A DNA stretch of 7,619 bases, from NCBI GenBank assembly GCA_016938515.1, contig JAFGUM010000322.1, forward strand, positions 1 to 7,619, read 5' to 3'. Shown here piece by piece: positions 1 through 5,818 of this stretch; within the stretch, counting starts at the first letter, position 1, and each line of letters starts with the position of its first letter. A program made the position numbers and the translations under genes. Source of the DNA: Spirochaetales bacterium (GTDB taxonomy: Bacteria > Spirochaetota > Spirochaetia > Treponematales > UBA12059). Under the pieces are notes generated by a model. That model did not search any database, was not told the origin of the DNA, and worked only from the letters and a program-made list of their open reading frames with translations.

Positions 1-38
1 CAGCACTGGTATTTCAGCTACTGTGCATAGAAATATTC

Positions 39-67
39 TTGACAAGTAGCCAAGTGGCGCGGAAACT
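39..67 (+). promoter_or_regulatory. Candidate sigma-70 promoter of the liv operon
   Basis: A perfect TTGACA -35 box lies at 39-44. With a standard 17-bp spacer the -10 position falls on GAAACT at 62-67, which matches TATAAT at only three of six positions. Transcription would then start near 74 and give a leader of about 50 nt before the GTG at 127. The strong -35 with a poor -10 would fit an activator-dependent or weak promoter, but this is inference. The location upstream of the first transporter gene supports the call. Confidence 0.4.
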
Positions 68-80
68 GTACCAGCGCGGG

Positions 81-94
81 TGCTACCCGTAGCA
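81..94. repeat. Dyad TGCTAC-CC-GTAGCA in the liv leader
   Basis: Six-base arms at 81-86 and 89-94 are perfect inverted repeats around a 2-nt centre. The dyad sits just downstream of the predicted transcription start, where a repressor operator or an RNA hairpin could act. An overlapping alternative hairpin pairs CGGGT (77-81) with ACCCG (85-89) and would exclude it. The same GCTAC/GTAGC half-site also occurs at 17-21 and 46-50. No known regulator's site is recognised. Confidence 0.35.
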
Positions 95-126
95 ATCTTT
101 CAGTTTTCAGGTATGGAGGCCATATC

Positions 127-1296
127 GTGAAGTTCAAGAATCTTTTAATCGCGTCGCTACTGCTCTTTGTGGTGGCGATGTCCGCGTTCGCCGTTGGAGG
201 CAAAGACGGCGGAGCAGACATGATCAAGGTAGGCTGGTTCGGCGCGCTCACCGGCGACCAGGCCGTATGGGGCAACAACGAGTACAACACGGTCAAGATG
301 CTCTTTGAAGAGATCAACGCAGCTGGTGGTGTTACCGTTGGAGGCAAGACCTACGGGCTCCAGGTCATCGGTTACGACAACAAGGGAGACGCGCAGGAAG
401 CGGTCAACGTGGTTCGTCGCCTGACCAGCCAGGATAAAGTTGTAGCCATCCTCGGGCCCAACGCTTCTGGCAACGCCATCCCGATAGCCCCGATCCTCGA
501 GGCGGCCAAAGTGCCGGATATCGCCACCGTAGCCACCAACCCCAAGGTCACGGTGCTCGATGGCAAGGTAAAGCCGTACAACTTCCGCGTCTGCTTCATC
601 GACCCCTACCAGGGCGCGGTCGCGGCCGGTTATGCCTATGAAGTGCTCGGCGCCCGCAAGGCAGCCGTACTCTACGACGTGTCCGACGACTATTCCCAGG
701 GTCTGCGCGAGTTCTTCATCGAGAACTTCAAGAAGAACGGTGGAACGATCGTAGCCGATGAGTCCTTCAAGTCCGGCGACGTAGACTTCAGGCCGCAGCT
801 GTCCAAGATCAAGGCCCAGAACCCCGACATCATCTTCATGCCGTACTTCTTCAAGGAAGTCGCCCTCTCCGCCAACCAGGCGCGCGAGCTCGGCATGACG
901 CAAGTGCTGATGGGTGGCGACGGCTGGCCGAGCGAGCAGCTTATCAGCATGGGCGGCGCCGCGGTAGAAGGCTGCTACTTCGTCAACCACCTCGACTACG
1001 ACGATCCCGACGTGCAGGACTACAAAGCCCGCTACCTCAAGAAGTACGGTGTTGAGACCGAACTCAACGGGTACCTCGTTCACGACGCCGTTCTTATGCT
1101 CAAAGACGCACTCGAGCGCGCGGGCGAGCCTACCGGTGAGGCGATCGCCAAGGCTCTCGAGAGCACCAACATCAAGGGAATCACCGGTACCATCCGCATC
1201 AACCCGGCTACCCACAACCCCGAAGGTAAAGACGCCGCCATCCTGAAGATCGTCAGCGGCAAGTACGTGTTCCAGCAGAAGTACGCCGCCAAATAA
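127..1296 (+). CDS. livJ: Branched-chain amino acid-type ABC transporter, periplasmic substrate-binding protein
   Basis: This is the extracytoplasmic receptor of a HAAT-family (LIV-I) ABC importer. It binds the ligand in the periplasm and delivers it to the LivHM permease. The 389-residue product starts at GTG, preceded by GGAGG (115-119) with 7-nt spacing. Residues 1-22 form a signal peptide: KFK, a hydrophobic core, then AFA before the predicted cleavage. No lipobox cysteine is present, so a soluble periplasmic protein is expected. The mature part is a Peripla_BP_6 (type I periplasmic binding) fold: the first strand reads IKVGWFGALTGDQAVWG, and LGPNASG (residues 109-115) resembles the ligand-contacting loop. 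Length is typical of the family. The gene heads the livJ-livH-livM-livG-livF cluster. Family and system are clear; the ligand is not, since relatives bind Leu/Ile/Val, other amino acids, amides or urea. The symbol (livJ or livK) is by position in the operon. Confidence 0.93.
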   Translation: MKFKNLLIASLLLFVVAMSAFAVGGKDGGADMIKVGWFGALTGDQAVWGNNEYNTVKMLFEEINAAGGVTVGGKTYGLQVIGYDNKGDAQEAVNVVRRLTSQDKVVAILGPNASGNAIPIAPILEAAKVPDIATVATNPKVTVLDGKVKPYNFRVCFIDPYQGAVAAGYAYEVLGARKAAVLYDVSDDYSQGLREFFIENFKKNGGTIVADESFKSGDVDFRPQLSKIKAQNPDIIFMPYFFKEVALSANQARELGMTQVLMGGDGWPSEQLISMGGAAVEGCYFVNHLDYDDPDVQDYKARYLKKYGVETELNGYLVHDAVLMLKDALERAGEPTGEAIAKALESTNIKGITGTIRINPATHNPEGKDAAILKIVSGKYVFQQKYAAK

Positions 1297-1454
1297 GGGC
1301 GCTCCTGCGATTTTTTACTGATTTGCATGCACTACCGGGAGCGCCCCAGCGGGCGCTCCCGTCTCGATTCGGGGCTCACCCCGGATAGTCCCGGGACGGC
1401 GTATCGCCGCCCTCATCCAGTGGGCGGCCACGTCGCCTGATTCGCGGAGCGGAT
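1297..1454 (+). promoter_or_regulatory. Structured livJ-livH intergenic region
   Basis: This 158-bp gap holds no gene. It contains a strong hairpin at 1336-1361, a second hairpin at 1367-1386 (8 pairs including one G-U, loop CTCA), a 10-bp palindrome GTCCCGGGAC at 1388-1397, and a small stem CGGCG-TAT-CGCCG at 1397-1409. A run of six T residues lies at 1311-1316. No promoter of quality is seen, so livH-F are probably transcribed by read-through from livJ. The structures probably stabilise the livJ message and limit read-through, a common arrangement in binding-protein-dependent transporter operons. Confidence 0.6.
1336..1361 (+). terminator. Hairpin after livJ (attenuator or partial terminator)
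   Basis: An 11-bp perfect GC-rich stem (1336-1346 with 1351-1361) closes a CAGC tetraloop. The following bases, TCTCGATTC, are only moderately T-rich, so full intrinsic termination is uncertain. Partial termination or 3'-end protection is more likely, because the downstream permease genes have no obvious promoter of their own. GGGCGCTCC at 1297-1305, directly after the livJ stop codon, repeats the 3' arm and could compete for the 5' arm. Confidence 0.6.
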
Positions 1455-2333
1455 ATGTCACAATTCCTCCAGCAGATGATCAATGGCCTGTCAATCGGGA
1501 GCGTATACGCCCTGATGGCCGTGGGCTATTCGCTCGTCTATTCGATCATGAACTTCTCGAACTTCGCCCATGGCGGCGTCATCATGTTCGGGGCGTACTT
1601 CGGGTTCTTTGGCATGACCATGCTCAAGTTGCCGTTCATCGCGGCATTCGCGCTGGCTTTCATCGGCACGGCTGTTTTGGCCGTGGTCATAGAGCGTATC
1701 GCGTATAAACCCTTACGCGAACGTAGCGCACCATTTCTGTACTTCATCATCTCTGCCATGGGTGCGTCTATTTTCCTCGAAAACATTATCATCGCGACGA
1801 TTGGCCCCACCTTCCGCACGTACCCGGAGGTCTGGTCGCGATCTTCCATAGCGATAGGCCCGCTGGCCATAGGGCGGCTCGACCTGATCATGTTCGGCGT
1901 CTCTGCGGTAAGCCTCACGGCTCTCGTGCTGTTCATAGACAAGACCAAGATGGGCAAGGCCATCCAGGCTTCCGCCTACAACATGAAGGCCGCCGCCCTG
2001 ATGGGCGTAAACACCGATCGCGTCGTGATGATCGTGTTCGCGCTCGGCGGCCTGCTCGCGGGAATCGCCGGCGTATTCTTCGGCATGAAGTACACGGTGT
2101 ACCCCCAGATAGGAAACATAACGACGAAATCCTTCGTCGCAGCGGTATTCGGGGGGCTCGGGTCGCTACCTGGCGCCGTGCTCGGCTCGGTACTGCTGGG
2201 CATCATCGAGACGCTCGTGGCCGGTTACCTCTCCAGTCAGTTCCGCGACCTGATCGCGTTCGTCATATTGATCGGCGTCCTCGTGTTCCGGCCTACCGGC
2301 ATCATGGGCAAGGCGACCGAGGACAAGGCGTAG
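1455..2333 (+). CDS. livH: Branched-chain amino acid ABC transporter, permease LivH
   Basis: One of the two inner-membrane permease subunits that form the transport channel with LivM. The 292-residue product starts at ATG after GGAG (1446-1449), with 5-nt spacing. The start MSQFLQQMINGLSIGSVYAL and the following YSLVYSIMNFSNFAHGG are hallmark N-terminal sequences of the BPD_transp_2 family. About eight hydrophobic segments can be read. The cytoplasmic coupling loop (about residues 165-195, beginning KMGKAIQASA and including AALMGV) corresponds to the EAA-like loop that contacts the ATPases. FGGLGSLPGAVLG near residue 235 is the conserved late motif. Length matches the family. The stop codon overlaps the livM ribosome binding site, which suggests translational coupling. 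Identification is secure from sequence and neighbours. Confidence 0.95.
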   Translation: MSQFLQQMINGLSIGSVYALMAVGYSLVYSIMNFSNFAHGGVIMFGAYFGFFGMTMLKLPFIAAFALAFIGTAVLAVVIERIAYKPLRERSAPFLYFIISAMGASIFLENIIIATIGPTFRTYPEVWSRSSIAIGPLAIGRLDLIMFGVSAVSLTALVLFIDKTKMGKAIQASAYNMKAAALMGVNTDRVVMIVFALGGLLAGIAGVFFGMKYTVYPQIGNITTKSFVAAVFGGLGSLPGAVLGSVLLGIIETLVAGYLSSQFRDLIAFVILIGVLVFRPTGIMGKATEDKA

Positions 2334-2342
2334 GAGGCCGGC

Positions 2343-3257
2343 ATGGACGCGTATCTCGAAGGCATCATCATGCTCTCCGGCATCAACCTGATAGCGGTGC
2401 TCGGCCTGAGCCTGCTTACCGGGTTTGCCGGTCTCTTCTCGTTCGGCCACGCCGGCTTCATGGCCATAGGCGCCTATTCGGCGGCCATCGTAACGACCAT
2501 ATTCAAGCTGCCGTTTTCACTCGGCCTGGCCGCGAGCGCCATCGTCGCAGCTGGCGTCAGCTGGCTCATCGGCCGCGCGACGCTCAAGCTCAAGGGTGAC
2601 TATTTCTGCATCGCCACGCTCGGTTTTGGCGAAGCTATCAGGCTGATACTGGACAACTTCCAGGGGCTCGGCGGCGCTCGCGGCTGGCCTGGCATTCCTC
2701 CCCATACGGCTCTGTGGAACATACTGCTGCTCGACGTCATCGGCGTCGTTCTGCTGGCCCATCTCGTGCGCTCGCGCCACGGCCGCAACATGATTGCGGT
2801 TCGAGAAGAAGAGCTGGCCGCGCAGGTCGCCGGCATAGACACGTTCCGCTACAAGATGATGGCCCTCGTCATCAGCGCGGCGTACGCTGGCGTCGCCGGC
2901 GCGCTGCTCGGCCACTACATGACCTTTATACAACCCAAAATGTTCAGCATGGTCAAATCGACGGAGCTCACCATCATCGTCATATTTGGTGGTCTTGGCA
3001 GCATTTCGGGTTCTGTACTGGGCGCGGTCGTGCTCACGTTCCTGCCCGAGCTGTTACGCGCGGTCGACAAGTGGCGCCTCGTGGTGTACGGCCTCGCCGT
3101 CATAGGCATCATGATAGGCAGGCCGCGGGGCTTGATGGGCGGCTTCGAGCTTACTCCCTCGTCGGTCAAGCGCTGGATCGCCGATCGAAAGGACGCGAAG
3201 ACGGCTAAAGCAGACCGGATGGCAGAGGACGCCGGCAACGGAAAGGACGTACGATGA
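2343..3257 (+). CDS. livM: Branched-chain amino acid ABC transporter, permease LivM
   Basis: Second inner-membrane channel subunit, partner of LivH. The 304-residue product starts at ATG. Its GGAGG (2333-2337) begins on the last base of the livH stop codon, so the two genes are probably translationally coupled. Family hallmarks are the [20 protein letters not shown] stretch near the N-terminus, [21 protein letters not shown] around residue 85, the cytoplasmic coupling loop [24 protein letters not shown], and [14 protein letters not shown] in the last third. Multiple hydrophobic segments fill the rest. The protein is shorter at the N-terminus than E. coli LivM, as is usual for most bacterial homologues. 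The last 35 or so residues are a charged, probably cytoplasmic tail rich in Lys, Asp and Ala. It overlaps livG by 4 bp (ATGA). Confidence 0.95.
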   Translation: MDAYLEGIIMLSGINLIAVLGLSLLTGFAGLFSFGHAGFMAIGAYSAAIVTTIFKLPFSLGLAASAIVAAGVSWLIGRATLKLKGDYFCIATLGFGEAIRLILDNFQGLGGARGWPGIPPHTALWNILLLDVIGVVLLAHLVRSRHGRNMIAVREEELAAQVAGIDTFRYKMMALVISAAYAGVAGALLGHYMTFIQPKMFSMVKSTELTIIVIFGGLGSISGSVLGAVVLTFLPELLRAVDKWRLVVYGLAVIGIMIGRPRGLMGGFELTPSSVKRWIADRKDAKTAKADRMAEDAGNGKDVR

Positions 3258-4024
3258 GCGATATACTGGAGGTCCGCGGCCTCACGAAACGCTTTGGTGG
3301 CCTGGCCGCCGTGTCCGAAGTAGACTTTTCCGTTCGCGAAGGCGGTATTCTAGGATTGATAGGGCCTAACGGCGCCGGCAAGACGACCATCTTCAACCTG
3401 ATCACGGGCGTGTACAAGGTTACATCGGGTACCGTAACGTTTCAGGGTAAAAACATAACCGACATGGAACCATACCTGATAGCCGACCTTGGCATCACGC
3501 GCACCTTCCAGAATATACGGCTGTTCAAAAATCTCACCGTGTTTGAAAACGTGCTTACCGCCTGCCACGCCAGCGCCAGCTACGGGCTCGTTGATTCGTT
3601 CCTGCGACTGCCCCGCTTCCGCCGGGAAGAAAAGGCGCTGCAGGAAAAAGCACTCGAGCTGCTGAGCATTCTTGGCCTGGCGGACCGCAAGGAAGCCATA
3701 GCCAACGGCCTGCCGTACGGCCTGCAACGGCGGCTTGAAATAACGCGGGCGCTCGCTCTCGACCCCAAGCTGCTCCTGCTGGATGAACCAGCGGCCGGCA
3801 TGAACCCCGACGAAACCGAGCAGCTGATGCGGCTGATAGGCGATATCCGAGACCGGTTCAAGCTGTCGGTTCTCGTTATCGAGCACCACATGGACCTCGT
3901 CATGAAGCTGTGCGAACGCATCGTCGTGCTCAATTTTGGCCAAAAACTGGCTGATGACGAACCGGATGGCATACGCGGCGACAAGCGTGTGGTCGAGGCT
4001 TATCTCGGCGGAGGAGACGAATAA
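3254..4024 (+). CDS. livG: Branched-chain amino acid ABC transporter, ATP-binding protein LivG
   Basis: A cytoplasmic ATPase that pairs with LivF to power uptake through LivHM. The 256-residue product starts at ATG inside the 4-bp overlap with livM; AAAGGA at 3242-3247 serves as ribosome binding site. Walker A is GPNGAGKTT (residues 37-45). The segment [21 protein letters not shown] contains the Q-loop and is typical of LivG. The signature is the LivG form LPYGLQRR (153-160) rather than LSGGQ. Walker B ends at D177 with catalytic E178, and the switch histidine is H211 within IEHHMDLV, where many homologues have EHDM. The C-terminal part ending [11 protein letters not shown] is the usual LivG tail. 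All catalytic elements are present, so it should be active. Confidence 0.95.
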   Translation: MSDILEVRGLTKRFGGLAAVSEVDFSVREGGILGLIGPNGAGKTTIFNLITGVYKVTSGTVTFQGKNITDMEPYLIADLGITRTFQNIRLFKNLTVFENVLTACHASASYGLVDSFLRLPRFRREEKALQEKALELLSILGLADRKEAIANGLPYGLQRRLEITRALALDPKLLLLDEPAAGMNPDETEQLMRLIGDIRDRFKLSVLVIEHHMDLVMKLCERIVVLNFGQKLADDEPDGIRGDKRVVEAYLGGGDE

Positions 4025-4026
4025 CC

Positions 4027-4746
4027 ATGCTGAACGTAGAAAACCTCCACGTGGCCTACGGCGGAATCAGGGCGCTCAAGGGTGTGTCGCTAACGGTAAA
4101 CGAGGGCGAAATAGTTACGATTATCGGCGCCAACGGCGCTGGCAAATCCACGCTGCTCAACGCCATCTCCGGATTCCTCAAACCCGCCGCCGGATCAATC
4201 TCGTTCAAGGGCAAGCCGCTGGCGCGTAGGCCCGACCTGATCGTGCGGGACGGCGTCTGCCACGTTCCGGAAGGCAGGCTCGTGTTCGCCAACCTGTCGG
4301 TGGAAAACAACCTGGCCATGGGCGCGTACCTTCGCAACGACAAGAAAGCCGTGGCAGACGACCTGGAACGCGTGTACGCGCTGTTCCCGCGCCTGGCCGA
4401 ACGGAGCAAACAGTCGGCCGGTACGCTGTCCGGGGGAGAGCAGCAGATGCTGGCGATGGGTCGCGCGCTGATGACCGACGGAGAGCTCGTGCTGATGGAC
4501 GAACCGTCGCTCGGCCTTGCGCCGCTTCTCGTGCAGACCGTCTTCGAAATAATCGGGGAGATTCACAAGCTGGGCAAGACAATCCTGCTCGTCGAGCAGA
4601 ACGCCTTCAAGGCGCTATCCGTGGCTGATCGGGCGTACGTTCTGGAGCAGGGGCGCATCGTCCGCGAGGGCAAGGCGAGCGAGGTGGCCGCCGACCCCGC
4701 GGTGCGCGACGCATACCTTGGCGCCGAAAGCAAGGCCGGCGGCTGA
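4027..4746 (+). CDS. livF: Branched-chain amino acid ABC transporter, ATP-binding protein LivF
   Basis: The second cytoplasmic ATPase of the LIV-type importer. The 239-residue product starts at ATG two bases after the livG stop. GGAGGAGA at 4010-4017, inside the end of livG, is its ribosome binding site. Walker A is GANGAGKST (34-42). PEGRLVFANLSVENNL is the LivF-specific segment. The signature LSGGEQQ starts at residue 134, and Walker B gives D158 and E159. LLVEQNA replaces the switch histidine with glutamine, which is normal for LivF and distinguishes it from LivG. The C-terminus, with RDAYLGA, is typical. Length is standard. It closes the transporter gene set; a small membrane-protein gene follows after 52 bp. 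Confidence 0.95.
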   Translation: MLNVENLHVAYGGIRALKGVSLTVNEGEIVTIIGANGAGKSTLLNAISGFLKPAAGSISFKGKPLARRPDLIVRDGVCHVPEGRLVFANLSVENNLAMGAYLRNDKKAVADDLERVYALFPRLAERSKQSAGTLSGGEQQMLAMGRALMTDGELVLMDEPSLGLAPLLVQTVFEIIGEIHKLGKTILLVEQNAFKALSVADRAYVLEQGRIVREGKASEVAADPAVRDAYLGAESKAGG

Positions 4747-4753
4747 GCTGACG

Positions 4754-4775
4754 AATCAAGCCCGGAAAATCAAGC
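4754..4775. repeat. Short direct repeat AATCAAGC x2 downstream of livF
   Basis: AATCAAGC occurs at 4754-4761 and again at 4768-4775, 14 bp apart, in the 52-bp gap between livF and the next gene. No promoter boxes or terminator can be supported in this gap. The repeat is short and may be chance. Confidence 0.3.
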
Positions 4776-4798
4776 TGATAACGCTTCAGGGGGGAACG

Positions 4799-5008
4799 AT
4801 GCACTACGAAGGCCTTATAGTAATCGCAGCCGGGTTGTTCAGCGCCGCTGGCGGCCTATTCAACTGGGAATGGTTCATGGGCGCGAGAAAAGCCGAGTTT
4901 TTTGTTAAAAGGCTCGGGCGTGATGGAGCGCGCATCTTATACGGCGTGCTCGGAGGGGTCATCGCGATAGTAGGCACCCTCATACTCGTAGGCGTCATCC
5001 AGTCCTGA
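4799..5008 (+). CDS. Small two-helix membrane protein, Imm17-like
   Basis: This 69-residue protein starts at ATG after AGGGGGG (4788-4794) with 4-nt spacing. A longer frame opening at 4718 overlaps livF and has no comparable ribosome binding site, so the short start is chosen. Hydrophobic segments at about residues 4-22 and 46-66 flank a polar loop. FNWEWF (21-26) just after the first helix, and GRDGARILYGVLG (40-52) at the start of the second, resemble the conserved features of the Imm17 family (immunity protein 17), as recalled from memory. Despite that family name, such proteins occur widely without a toxin partner, and none is encoded in this window. It may be transcribed with livF, 52 bp upstream. 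Its function is unknown; there is no evidence that it belongs to the transporter. Confidence 0.75.
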   Translation: MHYEGLIVIAAGLFSAAGGLFNWEWFMGARKAEFFVKRLGRDGARILYGVLGGVIAIVGTLILVGVIQS

Positions 5009-5033
5009 TACTCAAGAACGGCAGCTCCGATGA

Positions 5034-5064
5034 TCCGGGTAGCCCTTCAGACGGGCTACCCGGA
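5034..5064. terminator. Convergent-gene hairpin, probably a bidirectional terminator
   Basis: A perfect 12-bp stem pairs 5034-5045 with 5053-5064 around a 7-nt loop (TTCAGAC). It lies between the Imm17-like gene (plus strand, ends 5008) and hsp20 (minus strand, ends 5069), four bases from the hsp20 stop codon. No U-tract follows on either strand, so it may act as an RNA 3'-end stabiliser, or need a factor, rather than being a textbook intrinsic terminator. Confidence 0.65.
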
Positions 5065-5068
5065 AAGC

Positions 5069-5572
5069 TCAGTCGCCTTCCTTTACTATTTCCACCTTGA
5101 TGGCGTCTACCGCATTGGCGGCGGGGGGGATGGTAACGGTGAGGATGCCGCTCTTGTACACCGCCTTGGCTGCAGCCTGGTCGTACTGGTCTGCTGGAAC
5201 GCGGTACTCCCTGCGGTTCACGTCTTTTATGAAAGGCTTCTGGCTACCGGCAAACCCAGTGCTTCCCTGCGCAGGCGCCTTGGCGGTAAGCACCATGGCG
5301 TCTCCCTTGAACGACAGGTTTATTCCCGATTCATCAAAGCCGGGGAGCTGAAAGCGGAATACCAGAGAGCCTTCATCGTTGTTGAAGGAATCGCAGCGGG
5401 GGTACACCAAGTTTTCAAAGCCCAAGTCAAACGAGCCGGGTGCCGAGCAGGATTCGGCGTACCCGTGCGCTTTGGCTTCCTCTGCCATCACGCGGGCAAA
5501 CTCTCTGGCTCCAGAATTGAGTTCGCGAACAAGGTCTTCCAGTGTTTCGTTGATGTTAAAGGTGCTGGACAC
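5069..5572 (-). CDS. Small heat-shock protein, Hsp20/alpha-crystallin family
   Basis: An ATP-independent holdase chaperone that binds unfolding proteins in the cytoplasm. With the GTG at 5572-5570 the product is 167 residues. That start has an ideal AAGGAGG (5579-5585 on the complementary strand) 6 nt upstream; an earlier in-frame GTG at 5590 is disfavoured because this ribosome binding site would lie inside the coding region. Residues 1-55 are a variable N-terminal arm with a predicted helix (TLEDLVRELNS onward). The alpha-crystallin domain spans about 56-150, with VFRFQLPGFDESGINLSFKGDAMVL and the family signature AVYKSGILTVTIPP (137-150). The C-terminal IKVEI (158-162) resembles the I-x-I/V oligomerisation motif. 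It is convergent with the gene before it and divergent from the signalling genes. Confidence 0.9.
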   Translation of the reverse strand: MSSTFNINETLEDLVRELNSGAREFARVMAEEAKAHGYAESCSAPGSFDLGFENLVYPRCDSFNNDEGSLVFRFQLPGFDESGINLSFKGDAMVLTAKAPAQGSTGFAGSQKPFIKDVNRREYRVPADQYDQAAAKAVYKSGILTVTIPPAANAVDAIKVEIVKEGD

Positions 5573-5719
5573 GATGGTCCTCCTTGGCACACCGCCATCG
5601 CGGCGGATAGCCTCTGGCTCCCCGCGCTATCCACGCGGAAATCCAGACTTATCGGCATAGCCCTCCGTACGGAGCGGCTTCTAGTTTCGCCCGTTCTACC
5701 GCGACGAAACCACCATATA

Positions 5720-5748
5720 AAATTACCGCTTTCTGCCCCCATCGGCAA
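5720..5748 (-). promoter_or_regulatory. Candidate hsp20 promoter
   Basis: Read on the minus strand, TTGCCG (5748-5743) is followed after exactly 17 bp by TAATTT (5725-5720), a weak match to sigma-70 boxes. It predicts an hsp20 leader of about 140 nt that would contain the inverted repeats described for this gap. No heat-shock sigma-32 pair (CTTGAA with CCCCAT) was found in the right orientation. Confidence 0.3.
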
Positions 5749-5782
5749 GGGCAAGCGCGTGTAAGCCTGTAATAATGAGCAT

Positions 5783-5811
5783 TTGCTTCATTTTGACTCA
5801 TGGTTTACTAT
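5783..5811 (+). promoter_or_regulatory. Candidate promoter for the cyclic-nucleotide gene, possibly leaderless
   Basis: TTGCTT (5783-5788) and TACTAT (5806-5811) are separated by 17 bp and match the -35 and -10 consensus at three and four of six positions. A start 6-8 bases after the -10 box would fall at about 5817-5819, essentially on the ATG at 5819. No Shine-Dalgarno sequence precedes that ATG, which fits a leaderless message. Confidence 0.35.
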
Positions 5812-5818
5812 TACAACC

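Larger units (their letters stand above)
5573..5818. other. Divergent intergenic region between hsp20 and the cyclic-nucleotide gene
   Basis: This 246-bp gap holds no convincing gene. On the hsp20 side it contains several inverted repeats: CCGCC/GGCGG (5592-5596 with 5602-5606), GGATAGC/GCTATCC (5605-5611 with 5626-5632), and the 12-bp palindrome CTCCGTACGGAG (5663-5674). The part from about 5700 onward is richer in A+T and carries candidate promoters for both directions. No CIRCE element was seen. Confidence 0.6.

Noticed and set aside
55..70. Sigma-54-like element TGGCGCG followed by TGTA upstream of livJ
   Set aside because: The -24 GG is present, but at the expected -12 position GC is replaced by GT. 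The nearby TTGACA gives a simpler explanation.
157..1215. A 352-codon open frame antisense to the binding-protein gene
   Set aside because: It mirrors codon bias of the strongly supported plus-strand gene in GC-rich DNA. The translation resembles no family and has no supported start.
3710..3733. LivG signature LPYGLQRR differs from LSGGQ
   Set aside because: LivG proteins normally carry an LxYGxQR form, so this is family variation rather than a defect.
4718..4798. N-terminal extension of the Imm17-like protein, giving 96 residues
   Set aside because: The extension overlaps livF, is polar and unlike the family, and bypasses the strong ribosome binding site at 4788-4794.
5734..5742. CCCCCAT on the plus strand resembling a sigma-32 -10 box
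   Set aside because: It points away from hsp20 and has no CTTGAA-type -35 at the right distance.
5030..5764. A 244-codon plus-strand open frame across hsp20
   Set aside because: It lies antisense to a clear alpha-crystallin-domain gene and begins inside the terminator hairpin. The protein has no recognisable features.
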